This document shows, piece by piece, positions 33,958 through 41,607 of a stretch of DNA of 41,607 nt. The notes under the pieces were generated by a model. The model ran no database searches, was not told the origin of the DNA, and saw only the letters and a list, made by a program, of their open reading frames with translations. The stretch's first letter is position 1; every line of letters starts with the position of its first letter. Made by a program: the position numbers and the translations under genes. Origin of the DNA: Planctomyces sp. (GTDB lineage: Bacteria; Planctomycetota; Planctomycetia; Planctomycetales; Planctomycetaceae); NCBI GenBank assembly GCA_016795105.1, contig JAEUIH010000063.1, forward strand, positions 1 through 41,607. Direction: 5' to 3'.

Positions 33958-34584
33958 GGGCTGAGATGATCCCTCAACGATCACTGGCATACTGATCACG
34001 AGCCCCGCCAGTTTTGGAGTCTTTGACGGCTTAGGGTTGAAGCCCGCATGGCAACTCACGCAACCGCCATGCAGCGGAATGGGCGTTGCACGCCGATAGA
34101 CACCATTGTCTACCGATTCATATTCCGGCTTGCCCAGTCCGAGTTCCCGAGCCGCTTGTTTTTCAAATTCAGTAGTTGGGTCATGATTGATGCTCATGGC
34201 TTTCAGATTGACAGAAATCCAGTTGGCCTTTGAGCCCGTTTCGCGTTCCAGATTCTCGAACACATCTTCCATTGCCCGAGCGGGAACAACAGATCGATCT
34301 GCGTGAAAATAACGATCGTGCATTACGTCCAGAGTCGTCGTGTAAATCTGATGCATCAGCACCGCCCGATCACGGGCCACAGAAAGTGGAACCCTGGTTG
34401 TTTGCTCAGCGTCAGGACGTTTTTCGTCAGTCACTTCCTTCGATGCTTCGCCCGAAGTCTCGTCACTCGTCTTTTCGTCAGCTCCGAATGACAGAGAAAT
34501 CGTCAGCAGGACGATTGCCAGGCACAGCGATGATGGCAGAGTCTTGGAGATGACGAAGGAAAACAGAGCGAGGATTCTTTTCAT
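33955..34584 (-). CDS. DUF3365 (Tll0287-like) haem-binding exported protein, 3' end set by IS
   Basis: The product is 209 residues. An N-terminal signal or anchor segment (about 4-33) and a charged linker precede a DUF3365/Tll0287-like sensor domain (about 65-205). One c-type haem site, CVSCH, lies near residue 180 (HGGCVSCHAGFN). The domain closes with KLAGLVISMPV. Such PAS-like haem domains are found in periplasmic gas or redox sensors and small cytochromes. The TAA stop comes from the first three bases of the adjacent IS1634-family element, so a few native C-terminal residues may be missing. It lies downstream of the Rrf2 regulator on the same strand. Confidence 0.82.
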   Translation of the reverse strand: MKRILALFSFVISKTLPSSLCLAIVLLTISLSFGADEKTSDETSGEASKEVTDEKRPDAEQTTRVPLSVARDRAVLMHQIYTTTLDVMHDRYFHADRSVVPARAMEDVFENLERETGSKANWISVNLKAMSINHDPTTEFEKQAARELGLGKPEYESVDNGVYRRATPIPLHGGCVSCHAGFNPKPSKTPKLAGLVISMPVIVEGSSQP

Positions 34585-34698
34585 CGATAGACTCCGGGTG
34601 GGTTGATTTGCAGATGGAGTGAAGAGGTTTCGTTATTGGGCGGCGTCCTGTCGTGGAAGTCTTTCTGTGTGGCACGGCGTTGCGTCGTGAGTCGCAAC

Positions 34699-35127
34699 CT
34701 ATTCGCATCGAATATCACACAAAGGCATGATTTTGCTTTCCGATCGCAGGATTTGTCCGATGGTGACGGCGGCAAAGGCTCTTTCCGTCGTGGCGTAGGC
34801 ATGATCCAGTTGCTCATGCAAAGGACAAAGACTGGTGTGAGATGGCAAGCCCAGCGGACAGTGTCGGATTCGCTCCAGCGGTGCGACTGCGTTAACAACA
34901 TCCAGAATTGAAATGTCGTCAGGGGAACGAGAAAGCGAATACCCGCCACCTGGTCCGGACGGTGAATGCACCAACTGAGCATGTACCAGGTCCTGAAGCA
35001 CTTTGTGCAAATAGCGCCGCGGAACCTTTGTCTGCTCACACAACCGATCCGCTGGCTCAGATCGACCAGCATCGCCAGCGAGGCAAGCCACGGTTCGCAA
35101 GGCATATTCGGCAGTTTTTGAGAGCAT
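34699..35127 (-). CDS. Rrf2-family transcriptional regulator (NsrR-like)
   Basis: A 142-residue winged-helix regulator: MLSKTAEYALRTVACLA at the N-terminus, the recognition region VPRRYLHKVLQDLVHAQLVHSPSGPGGGYSLSR, and a Cys-containing loop HCPLGLPSHTSLCPLHEQLDHAY. Two Cys in the loop and the CDIRC tail could bind an Fe-S cluster, but the spacing differs from the three-Cys pattern of IscR/NsrR. The start is set at ATG 35127, because the longer frame upstream runs through the promoter region. It is divergent from the CxxCH-protein/NO-reductase genes, whose promoter contains an inverted repeat, so a nitrosative-stress or redox repressor role is likely. Confidence 0.88.
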   Translation of the reverse strand: MLSKTAEYALRTVACLAGDAGRSEPADRLCEQTKVPRRYLHKVLQDLVHAQLVHSPSGPGGGYSLSRSPDDISILDVVNAVAPLERIRHCPLGLPSHTSLCPLHEQLDHAYATTERAFAAVTIGQILRSESKIMPLCDIRCE

Positions 35128-35158
35128 CACGTTTCTCCAGTTGAGGAATATCAGAATA

Positions 35159-35193
35159 CTACACCTTGACGTGTAGAATACAAGCTGTAAACT
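35159..35193 (+). promoter_or_regulatory. Probable promoter with overlapping Rrf2 operator upstream of the NO-reductase genes
   Basis: TTGACG (35166-35171) and TAAACT (35188-35193), 16 bp apart, fit a sigma-70-type promoter on the plus strand. An inverted repeat CTACAC-CTTGAC-GTGTAG (35159-35176) overlaps the -35 box, a good place for repression by the adjacent divergent Rrf2 regulator. GAATAC also flanks the site on both sides as a direct repeat. Confidence 0.55.
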
Positions 35194-35339
35194 CGATGGA
35201 GTAAAACTATGGCGATTCAACACTTTGCTGTTTGCCCTTCGAGTTGGCGGTCGGACCAGCAATTTGTCGCAAAAGTACTCGACATCATCGACTTTTGCCG
35301 GAGTGGTTGGAAAGCCTCAAATCTTTCAGGGAGCAAATC

Positions 35340-36659
35340 ATGCGAGCGTCCCATATGTCTGGAGTCGCACTGCCTGCGACACTGATCTTCTTGTTCGTAA
35401 CCAGCACTGTGGCTCAGGCATTCCAGGCCGTAGATGAGTTTGAAAAGGAACCCATTCTTTACAGCGCGTCATCGCCGGAAAATCGCGTTTCTGCTTTGAA
35501 GACGCGGATTGAGACAGGTGATCTCACTCTCGCTCGCACTCCCGAGCACGGGTACTTGCCAGCGTTGTTGGAAGCACTGGATGTGCCTGTGGAGTCGCAG
35601 ACGCTTGTGTTCTCAAAAACAAGCCTCCAGATGCGACGCATTTCGCCGCGCACTCCTCGCGCCATCTATTTCAATGACGATGTCTACGTGGGATTCTGCC
35701 AATCGGGTGATGTGCTAGAAATTTCCGCTGTCGACCCCAAACTTGGAACCGTCTTTTACACTCTGGATCAGCACTCACCTGAGAAGCCTGTGATTCAGCG
35801 CCAGACGGAAAGCTGCCTCGTGTGTCACAGTTCATCCCGGATGGAAGGCGTGCCCGGTCATATTATTCGTTCCCTGTACGTCGACGCCGGAGGTCAACCT
35901 CTTCTTTCAGCGGGCAGTCGAACGGTCGATCACACAACTCCTGTGAAGGACCGCTGGGGTGGCTGGTACGTGACGGGCACTCATGGTGCTCAGAAGCACC
36001 TCGGAAACCTGGTGATTCGTGGACGCGATGTTGAAGAGCCGGTCGACAACTCGGAAGGTCAGAATGTCACCGACTTGAAGTTCCGTATCAACCCCAATCG
36101 CTATTTATCTGCACACAGCGACATTGTGGCACTTATGGTTCTGGAGCATCAGGCTCTGGTCCATAACCGTCTCACAAAAGCCAGCTTTGAAACTCGTCAG
36201 GCACTCGCTTACGACGAGATGATGCGTAAGACGCTGGATAGGCCCGAGGGGACGTTACTCGAAAGCACAGTTCGCCGAATTCAAAGTGTGAGTGAACGTC
36301 TTGTCGAGGCTTTGCTGTTCGTCAATGAGGCAAAGTTGACCGAGCCGCTCAAAGGAACGTCAGGTTACGCAGAGCAGTTTGCGACACAAGGCCCCAAGGA
36401 CGATCAGCGGCGCTCTCTCCGAGACCTGGATATGTCGACGCGAATGCTGAAATATCCCTGCAGCTATCTGATCTATTCCGAAGCATTTGAGCAGCTGCCG
36501 ACGGCCTCAAAAAACTGCGTGCTTCAGAAACTGTGGGATGTACTTTCCGGAACAGACCTTTCTGAAAAGTACTCCCATCTCTCACAAGACGATCGTCGAG
36601 CCATTCGAGAAATCCTGCTTCAGACGAAGTCCGATCTTCCGGACTACTGGAAGATTTGA
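35340..36659 (+). CDS. Exported mono-haem CxxCH protein beside NO reductase
   Basis: A 439-residue secreted protein. A signal peptide (about 1-28, GVALPATLIFLFVTSTVAQAF) is followed by a region with RAIYFNDDVYVGFCQSGDVLEI and a single c-type haem site ESCLVCHSSSRMEGVPGH near residue 165. The helical C-terminal half contains HSDIVALMVLEHQALVHNRLTKA. I do not know a named family. It is probably a periplasmic electron-transfer or haem protein. ATG 35340 was chosen because it gives a good signal peptide and GGGAG lies just upstream. It lies 94 bp ahead of the NO reductase gene, and the two probably share the promoter at 35166-35193. Confidence 0.75.
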   Translation: MRASHMSGVALPATLIFLFVTSTVAQAFQAVDEFEKEPILYSASSPENRVSALKTRIETGDLTLARTPEHGYLPALLEALDVPVESQTLVFSKTSLQMRRISPRTPRAIYFNDDVYVGFCQSGDVLEISAVDPKLGTVFYTLDQHSPEKPVIQRQTESCLVCHSSSRMEGVPGHIIRSLYVDAGGQPLLSAGSRTVDHTTPVKDRWGGWYVTGTHGAQKHLGNLVIRGRDVEEPVDNSEGQNVTDLKFRINPNRYLSAHSDIVALMVLEHQALVHNRLTKASFETRQALAYDEMMRKTLDRPEGTLLESTVRRIQSVSERLVEALLFVNEAKLTEPLKGTSGYAEQFATQGPKDDQRRSLRDLDMSTRMLKYPCSYLIYSEAFEQLPTASKNCVLQKLWDVLSGTDLSEKYSHLSQDDRRAIREILLQTKSDLPDYWKI

Positions 36660-36753
36660 AACTGGCCGTGAATTCACCGTTCGCCGGGATCGCCATCTTC
36701 GCGTCGACACTCCCCCATGCAGATTATTTCAACAGTCGAAAGACCCCTAATCA

Positions 36754-38976
36754 ATGCGACGTCTCTGGATTGCGTTTACACTGGTGATGTTTGTTTCATT
36801 TCTTGTACTCGGATGGGTGGGAACTCGAATATACAACGAAATGCCGCCAATTCCGGATCGGGTGGTCACAACCACCGGCGAGGAAGTGATTGGTCTCGGC
36901 GACATTCAGAAGGGCCAGAATGTCTGGCAAACGCTCGGTGGTATGCAGGTTGGCTCCATCTGGGGGCACGGCAGCTATGTGGCTCCGGACTGGTCGGCCG
37001 ATTATCTCCATCGCGAAGCAATGTTCATTCTGAATCAATGGGCAGAAGATGAATTCAAGAACGACTTTGCCAGCTTGAATTCGGAACGTCAGTCGCAATT
37101 GACAGGTCGATTGAAGGATCTGCTTCGAACAAACACCTTCGACACAACAACTCGCACAATCACAGTGGATCCAGTGCGAGCCGCCGCCTACCGATCCATT
37201 GCAGCGCACTATCAGGACGTGTTTCTGAAGGGCGTTGTGGACTATGCTATTCCCGCTCAGACAGTCTCAACTGAAGAACGAGCGCGTCAACTCAGTGCGT
37301 TCTTCTCGTGGTCGGCATGGGCCACAGTCACCAACCGACCCGGCTTGACCGTCAGCTACACCCAGAATTGGCCACATGAACCTCTGGTGGGAAATGTTCC
37401 AACTGGTGAATCGGTCGTTTGGACGGGTGTCAGTATCATCATGCTGTTGGCCGGAATCTCGGCCATGGGCTGGTGGTATGCTTCGCGACGCGAAGACGGT
37501 GACGCCGTTGAAGTGCCAGCGAGTGACCCTCTGCAAAGTTGGGAAGCAACGCCGTCTCAGCGAGCGACCGTGAAATACTTCTGGACCGTAGCCGCATTGA
37601 TTCTAGCTCAGATGGGGCTCGGGATCGTAACGGCTCATTATGGTGTCGAAGGGGACGGTTTCTACGGCATCCCGCTTTCGAAATGGTTGCCCTACAGTGT
37701 CGCTCGCACGTGGCATATTCAAATCGGACTTTTCTGGATTGCCACTGCGTGGCTGGCCGCAGGATTGTTTATAGGTCCGCTCGTGAGCAATCGTGAACCC
37801 GCAGGACAGCGATTCGGAGTCAATGTTCTTTTCATTGCCCTGCTCGTGGTTGTTGTGGGTTCATTGGCTGGTGAATGGTTGAGTGTCAAGAATTTCCTGA
37901 CGGACGAGGTGTCTTTCTACCTCGGTCATCAGGGATACGAATATGTCGATCTGGGAAGAGTCTGGCAGATCGGCTTGATGGTTGGACTGCTACTCTGGTT
38001 GGTCTTGATGCTTCGAGCACTTTGGCCAGCTCTGAAGGGAGAAGGCGATCAGAAACAACTTGTTCTGCTGCTGGCAGTGTCCACGGGCGCGATTGCTTTG
38101 TTCTACGGGGCCGGATTGACATGGGGCCAGCATACACATCTGACGATCGTTGAATACTGGCGATGGTGGGTTGTCCATTTGTGGGTGGAAGGCTTCTTTG
38201 AAGTCTTCGCCACCACGGTGATTGCCTTCATCTTCATGCGTCTGAATCTAATTCGGCCACGCGCTGCGGCATCGGCAGCTCTGCTATCGGCCACGGTCTT
38301 TCTGTCCGGGGGCATCATCGGAACCTGTCATCATCTTTACTTCAGCGGAACGCCGTCTGTCGCTCTGGCGTGGGGTTCGGTTTTCAGCGCACTGGAAGTT
38401 GTTCCATTGGTGCTGGTTGGTTTTGACGCGATGGACGACCTGCGACGATCGAGAACATCTCCGTGGGTGCAGCGTTACAAGTGGCCGATCTACTACTTCG
38501 TGTCGGTGGCCTTCTGGAATATGGTTGGTGCGGGACTTTTCGGTTTCATGATCAACCCACCGATTGCCCTCTACTACATGCAGGGACTGAATACGACACC
38601 GCTGCACGGACACGCCGCGTTGTTCGGAGTTTATGGAATGCTGGGTATTGGCCTCATGCTGGTTTGTCTGCGAATTCTTGTGCCGGGTGTCGAATGGAAA
38701 GAGCGGATGTTGCGTTTCTCTTTCTGGTCGTTGAATGGCGGTCTGATGGCGATGTGCGTGCTCAGTCTTCTGCCAGTTGGTCTGATGCAGACATCCGCAT
38801 CTGTTGAACATGGTTACTGGTATGCCCGCAGCAGTGAATTCCTGCAGACACCTTTGATGCAGACTCTGCGGTGGATGCGTGTTCCGGGTGACACCATTTT
38901 CTTCCTTGGAGCGGTCGCGTTAGTTCTCTTCGTTGCCGGCTTGAAGACCGGTCATTCATTCCGTCGAACGGAGTGA
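36754..38976 (+). CDS. norB: Quinol-dependent nitric oxide reductase (qNor), single subunit
   Basis: A 740-residue membrane enzyme reducing NO to N2O with quinol. The N-terminal extension (about 35-215, PPIPDRVVTTTGEEVIGLGDIQKGQNVWQ) replaces the NorC subunit, as in qNor. About 14 membrane helices follow, with the haem-copper-oxidase-type His residues: ARTWHIQIGLFW, VVHLWVEGFFEVFATT (haem b3/FeB region) and TCHHLYFSG, then HGHAALFGVYGMLGIGL. The length equals that of known qNors. It probably detoxifies NO, because no NirK/NirS or NosZ gene is nearby. It lies between the haem protein gene and a cupin gene. Confidence 0.95.
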   Translation: MRRLWIAFTLVMFVSFLVLGWVGTRIYNEMPPIPDRVVTTTGEEVIGLGDIQKGQNVWQTLGGMQVGSIWGHGSYVAPDWSADYLHREAMFILNQWAEDEFKNDFASLNSERQSQLTGRLKDLLRTNTFDTTTRTITVDPVRAAAYRSIAAHYQDVFLKGVVDYAIPAQTVSTEERARQLSAFFSWSAWATVTNRPGLTVSYTQNWPHEPLVGNVPTGESVVWTGVSIIMLLAGISAMGWWYASRREDGDAVEVPASDPLQSWEATPSQRATVKYFWTVAALILAQMGLGIVTAHYGVEGDGFYGIPLSKWLPYSVARTWHIQIGLFWIATAWLAAGLFIGPLVSNREPAGQRFGVNVLFIALLVVVVGSLAGEWLSVKNFLTDEVSFYLGHQGYEYVDLGRVWQIGLMVGLLLWLVLMLRALWPALKGEGDQKQLVLLLAVSTGAIALFYGAGLTWGQHTHLTIVEYWRWWVVHLWVEGFFEVFATTVIAFIFMRLNLIRPRAAASAALLSATVFLSGGIIGTCHHLYFSGTPSVALAWGSVFSALEVVPLVLVGFDAMDDLRRSRTSPWVQRYKWPIYYFVSVAFWNMVGAGLFGFMINPPIALYYMQGLNTTPLHGHAALFGVYGMLGIGLMLVCLRILVPGVEWKERMLRFSFWSLNGGLMAMCVLSLLPVGLMQTSASVEHGYWYARSSEFLQTPLMQTLRWMRVPGDTIFFLGAVALVLFVAGLKTGHSFRRTE

Positions 38977-39034
38977 GTTCATGATGGTCCCTGCCGAGTC
39001 CCGGCAAAATAGTGATTTTCCTAAGGAACAAGAC

Positions 39035-39361
39035 ATGGCGATTGAGCACCTGCAACCCGGCGTTGTCACGCATTTGCCACTCGGTCCGGCTCTGGGCGAA
39101 TCAGCAACGTCGACATTGGTCAAGGCTGCTTCATTCGAGTTGATTCGAATGGTGCTTCCTGCCGGAAAAGAGATTCCTCCGCACAAGACTCGCGGTGAGA
39201 TTACGGTTCAATGTCTCGAGGGGCGAGTCAGTTTTTCGTGTCACGGAGAAACAAGAGACCTCCGTCCCGGCGATTTGCTTTATCTTGCTGCCGATGAAGT
39301 GCATGCCCTAAAGGCAATCGACAATTCTGCGTTGCTGGTCACTCTTATAATTGCGAAATAG
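39035..39361 (+). CDS. Small cupin-domain protein
   Basis: A 108-residue single cupin: LPAGKEIPPHKTRGEITVQCLEGRVSF (motif 1, G(X)5HXH-like but with one His replaced) and LRPGDLLYLAADEVHALKAI (motif 2 with PGDLLYL and VHAL). Cupins next to norB occur in other bacteria and are thought to help NO or metal homeostasis. The exact role is not known. I prefer ATG 39035, with AAGGA just upstream. An ATG at 38981 adds 18 residues and would start 5 bp after the norB stop. Confidence 0.85.
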   Translation: MAIEHLQPGVVTHLPLGPALGESATSTLVKAASFELIRMVLPAGKEIPPHKTRGEITVQCLEGRVSFSCHGETRDLRPGDLLYLAADEVHALKAIDNSALLVTLIIAK

Positions 39362-39378
39362 CGGGCGTGGCTCGCAAT
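39350..39378 (+). terminator. Weak inverted repeat after the cupin gene
   Basis: ATTGCGA (39350-39356) pairs with TCGCAAT (39372-39378) around a 15-nt loop and overlaps the cupin stop codon. No T-run follows, so factor-independent termination is doubtful. The rest of 39379-39659 shows nothing else recognisable. Confidence 0.25.
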
Positions 39379-39659
39379 CGCTCAAATCTCCCCTTCGGCG
39401 AGCATCGCAGACAACTCGTGCGATGTTGAGATGAACAGGTTCAGGCTTGCGTTGCTGCGAATACCATGCTCGTGTATACCATCAGGATTCACGGAAACTT
39501 CCAAACACATTTGCGCCTGCACATTCACAATCAGAACAAGGTCTTGTTATCCTCTATGGCAGGAGGTTGAAGTTGAATGATTTGCGGGAGGGTCATTCAA
39601 TAGTGATCGCCAGCAGCACCGAAACGCTCACTTCACAGGAAATCTCACCTGGAAGAATC

Positions 39660-40169
39660 ATGAAACGCATACATATCGTGGGACGAAAAAACAGCGGAAA
39701 AACTACGTTGATTGTTGAGCTCGTGCAGCAGCTCAGGTCAATGGGTTTTCAAGTGGGAACGATCAAGCACACCCACCATCGACATGAGCTTGACGTGCCT
39801 GGGAAGGATTCTTTTCGGCATCGGGAGGCAGGAGCGGTCGCAGTGGGAATTCTCTCCCCTTCCATGAATGCCGTATTCTGGCCAGGAGACTCTGTTGAGG
39901 CAGAGGCTCGTGAGGCTCGGTATGTGTCCTTCGACCCGTTGTTCCTGAAATGCGATGTGATCCTGGTCGAGGGCGATACACAGACGACGGCTCCGAAGAT
40001 AGAGGTTTGGCGGCCGGAGTCATCAGCACTGCCGTTAGTGCATGAAAACCTCTCAATTCACGCCGTGATTTCTGATGCCGCTGTCGTAGCTTCGGTGGAG
40101 ATTTGGCGGCGGAGCGATGTGAAGGCGATTGCTGAAAAACTGATGGACCTAATCCACAGTCGGTCATAA
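39660..40169 (+). CDS. mobB: MobB-like GTP-binding protein (molybdopterin-guanine dinucleotide biosynthesis)
   Basis: A 169-residue protein. MKRIHIVGRKNSGKTTLIVELVQQL carries the P-loop GRKNSGKT (8-15). Next come VGTIKHTHHRHELDVPGKDSFRHREAGA, the characteristic MobB KHxHHxxxxDxxGKDSxRxxxAGA block, and CDVILVEGD. MobB assists MobA in attaching GMP to molybdopterin in the cytoplasm. ATG 39660 (GGAAG upstream) gives the normal family length, and the longer frame from 39447 is not supported. No molybdoenzyme or other moa/mob gene is visible nearby. Confidence 0.9.
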   Translation: MKRIHIVGRKNSGKTTLIVELVQQLRSMGFQVGTIKHTHHRHELDVPGKDSFRHREAGAVAVGILSPSMNAVFWPGDSVEAEAREARYVSFDPLFLKCDVILVEGDTQTTAPKIEVWRPESSALPLVHENLSIHAVISDAAVVASVEIWRRSDVKAIAEKLMDLIHSRS

Positions 40170-40214
40170 GAACACTAAGCGACGTTCAGTACCTTAATTC
40201 CTCAGGAGAAAGAC

Positions 40215-41342
40215 ATGTCATCTGGTGAACAAGAAACCGAGAGCGAATTCCCTGAAGTACCGGAAGGTCCATTGTCCGTGGTGGAGGACTGCTGGATGGT
40301 CGGCAGGCGGAACCCGAACTCAATGCTGCAATGCAATACATATATTCGGACTTTCCGCCAGTTTGGTGGACAAAGAAATGTCTGTATCGATCCCGGATCA
40401 AAGCTGGACTATGAGGTCGTCAGGAGTAACGTTGAACAACTTGTTGGAAGTCTGCAGGAAGTTCACGGGATGACCGTCAATCATCAGGACCCCGATGTTG
40501 TTGGCAACGCACAGGACTTTTGTGAGGGCAATCCTGAAATTGAGATGATCGCGAGTGAAGAAGTCTGGCGATTGCTGCAGCACAACATGCTCACGCCGGG
40601 AAGGCTGCGACTTTCACCGGGCAGGACACGATCGATTTCCACGCAACAGCCATTCCAGTTCGTCCCGACACCGTTTTGTCACTTTCGCGGTGCGATGGCG
40701 TTGTATGATCCGGAGCAGCGGATACTTTATACGGGAGACCTGTTCGGCGGACTGAATCGGCTCGGAAGAGTACACCTGCTGGCAGAAGAAGACGATTGGC
40801 AGGGGATAGCCCAGTTTCACCAAATCTACATGCCGTCTCGGGATGTATTGCGTCATGCTGTTCGGGAGATCATGAACCTGCAACCAAGAGTGGAGATCAT
40901 TGCACCCCAGCATGGCCACATAATCACAGGAGATTTGGTAGGACTGTTCCTGGAGAGGATGCATGAATTGCTTGTAGGATATGACCTTCTATCAGGTGAG
41001 TGGGATAGACAAAACCTGTCGGGCTACCGCGACGTTCTGCAGCGCCTGGTCGATTGCGTGGCAGAAGACCGCGGAGAAATGAAGGGTGCGATCTGCGTAA
41101 TGCGCTGTGAAACTGGGAAAAAAGTGGTCTATGTAAAAAGAGGCGTCCTGCCTGAGAATGTTGGTTCTCACACTAACAAGTCAGGAAGGGACGCCTCTCA
41201 TGGACGAACAGGTTACCGCAGGAGCATTGGTTTGTGCAATTCCAACGGCGGTAGTAGGCAGCTGGCTTCTAAAACGATTCATAGAATTACGTCGCGAACT
41301 GACGGAAACCACCGCATCTTTGAAGCCCGGTATGGGGCCTGA
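40215..41342 (+). CDS. Flavodiiron-type metallo-beta-lactamase-fold protein (ODP), C-terminus replaced by IS sequence
   Basis: The frame encodes 375 residues, of which about 1-308 look native. The oxygen-binding di-iron fold of flavodiiron proteins is seen with all ligands in place: H90-Q-D92-P-D94 (H-x-E/D-x-D), H156 in PFCHFRGAM, D175 in YTGDLFGG and H233 in APQHGHI. The flavodoxin domain of classic FprA proteins is absent. Such proteins reduce O2 or NO, or sense them, which suits the norB neighbourhood. From about 41139 the frame runs through the end of an ISKra4-like element and terminates there, so the true C-terminus is lost. AGGAG lies upstream of the ATG. Confidence 0.8.
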   Translation: MSSGEQETESEFPEVPEGPLSVVEDCWMVGRRNPNSMLQCNTYIRTFRQFGGQRNVCIDPGSKLDYEVVRSNVEQLVGSLQEVHGMTVNHQDPDVVGNAQDFCEGNPEIEMIASEEVWRLLQHNMLTPGRLRLSPGRTRSISTQQPFQFVPTPFCHFRGAMALYDPEQRILYTGDLFGGLNRLGRVHLLAEEDDWQGIAQFHQIYMPSRDVLRHAVREIMNLQPRVEIIAPQHGHIITGDLVGLFLERMHELLVGYDLLSGEWDRQNLSGYRDVLQRLVDCVAEDRGEMKGAICVMRCETGKKVVYVKRGVLPENVGSHTNKSGRDASHGRTGYRRSIGLCNSNGGSRQLASKTIHRITSRTDGNHRIFEARYGA

Positions 41343-41607
41343 GGATGCCCATCAGTTTGAGCACTCCGTGGAAATGATTGTGCGTGAACAGGCACGGTCA
41401 TTTGTCGAATGGTGTTTCAATTCCCTGGAACCATCGAAAGTGGACGCGATGCCCCGGCATGTGGACTATCAAGGCCAGAAGTACCGGCGACTGAATCAGA
41501 AAACAGACCACGCCAAAGTGCTCACGCGATTCGGGAACATCACTCTTCTCAGAGCCACGTGGCGTCAGGGAAGCCGTGGTCGCACAATTTCGCCGCTGGA
41601 GAAGATT
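41139..41607 (+). mobile_element. ISKra4-like insertion sequence, left part (continues beyond window)
   Basis: The element interrupts the di-iron protein gene. Its exact left end is uncertain and is put near the start of a large hairpin: AGAGGCGTCC (41139-41148) pairs perfectly with GGACGCCTCT (41189-41198), extended by CCTGA/TCAGG. The hairpin ends 1 base before the transposase ATG, so it may also limit translation from outside promoters. Confidence 0.6.
41200..41607 (+). CDS. ISKra4-family-like transposase, N-terminal part (3' end outside window)
   Basis: From ATG 41200 a frame stays open for 136 codons to the window edge. It starts MDEQVTAGALVCAIPTAVVG and continues with HVDYQGQKYRRLNQKT and VLTRFGNITLLRATWRQG. 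This matches the N-terminal block of ISKra4-family transposases (R-H-V-x-Y-x-G-x-x-Y-R-R, then T-x-F-G-x-x-x-L-x-R). The catalytic region lies beyond the window. It overlaps in another frame the hybrid tail of the di-iron protein. Confidence 0.75.
   Translation, partial: MDEQVTAGALVCAIPTAVVGSWLLKRFIELRRELTETTASLKPGMGPEDAHQFEHSVEMIVREQARSFVEWCFNSLEPSKVDAMPRHVDYQGQKYRRLNQKTDHAKVLTRFGNITLLRATWRQGSRGRTISPLEKI

Overview
The window looks like the chromosome of a planctomycete (phylum Planctomycetota). The evidence is a very long secreted cytochrome/DUF6797/LamG/beta-propeller protein with a Pirellula-type haem domain, GYF_2 domains fused to membrane segments, a GYF_2-squalene-cyclase-like toroid fusion, moderate GC and several different insertion sequences. 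No rRNA, CRISPR array or prophage was seen. One tRNA, tRNA-Gly(CCC), is present.

Layout. (1) 1-5784: an IS4-type transposase end cuts into a beta-lactamase-fold gene, the last gene of a minus-strand operon (PNPOx-like flavoprotein, giant cytochrome, truncated serine hydrolase). (2) 5877-7844: HpcH/HpaI aldolase and a DUF3592 membrane protein. (3) 7854-14504: a CarH/LitR-like MerR+B12-domain regulator, divergent across a strong palindrome from a five-gene lipid-modification operon (FAD oxidoreductase, DUF1365, two Cfa-type methyltransferases, DUF1295). The regulator lacks the three histidines linked to cobalamin photosensing. (4) 14501-15423: 79-bp tandem inverted-repeat units, a flavodoxin and tRNA-Gly. 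(5) 16254-31510: nine co-directional genes forming what appears to be one membrane system: zinc-ribbon TRAFAC-like GTPase, GAP1-N2-like protein, its partial paralogue, a giant coiled-coil membrane protein, a double GYF_2 membrane protein, a MotA/TolQ/ExbB channel subunit, two different short MotB/ExbD-like subunits and a GYF_2-TM-toroid protein. (6) 31629-33957: ISL3 remnant and a complete IS1634-family element. (7) 33955-41200: a nitric-oxide/respiration neighbourhood (DUF3365 haem protein, Rrf2 regulator, CxxCH protein, quinol NO reductase, cupin, MobB-like GTPase, flavodiiron-type di-iron protein). Its last gene is broken by an ISKra4-like element running off the right edge.

How the genes fit together. 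The GTPase cluster is the best candidate for an undescribed system. A GTP switch and GAP1-type adaptor are encoded with what look like all parts of an ion-driven MotA/ExbB-type motor, but with no peptidoglycan-binding MotB/OmpA domain and none of the recognisable Zorya, Tol or flagellar partners. Its use (defence, envelope tension, transport) cannot be decided from sequence. The light/redox-type lipid operon and the NO cluster resemble known gene groupings with unusual regulators or truncations. All family assignments were made by reading motifs, without database searches.
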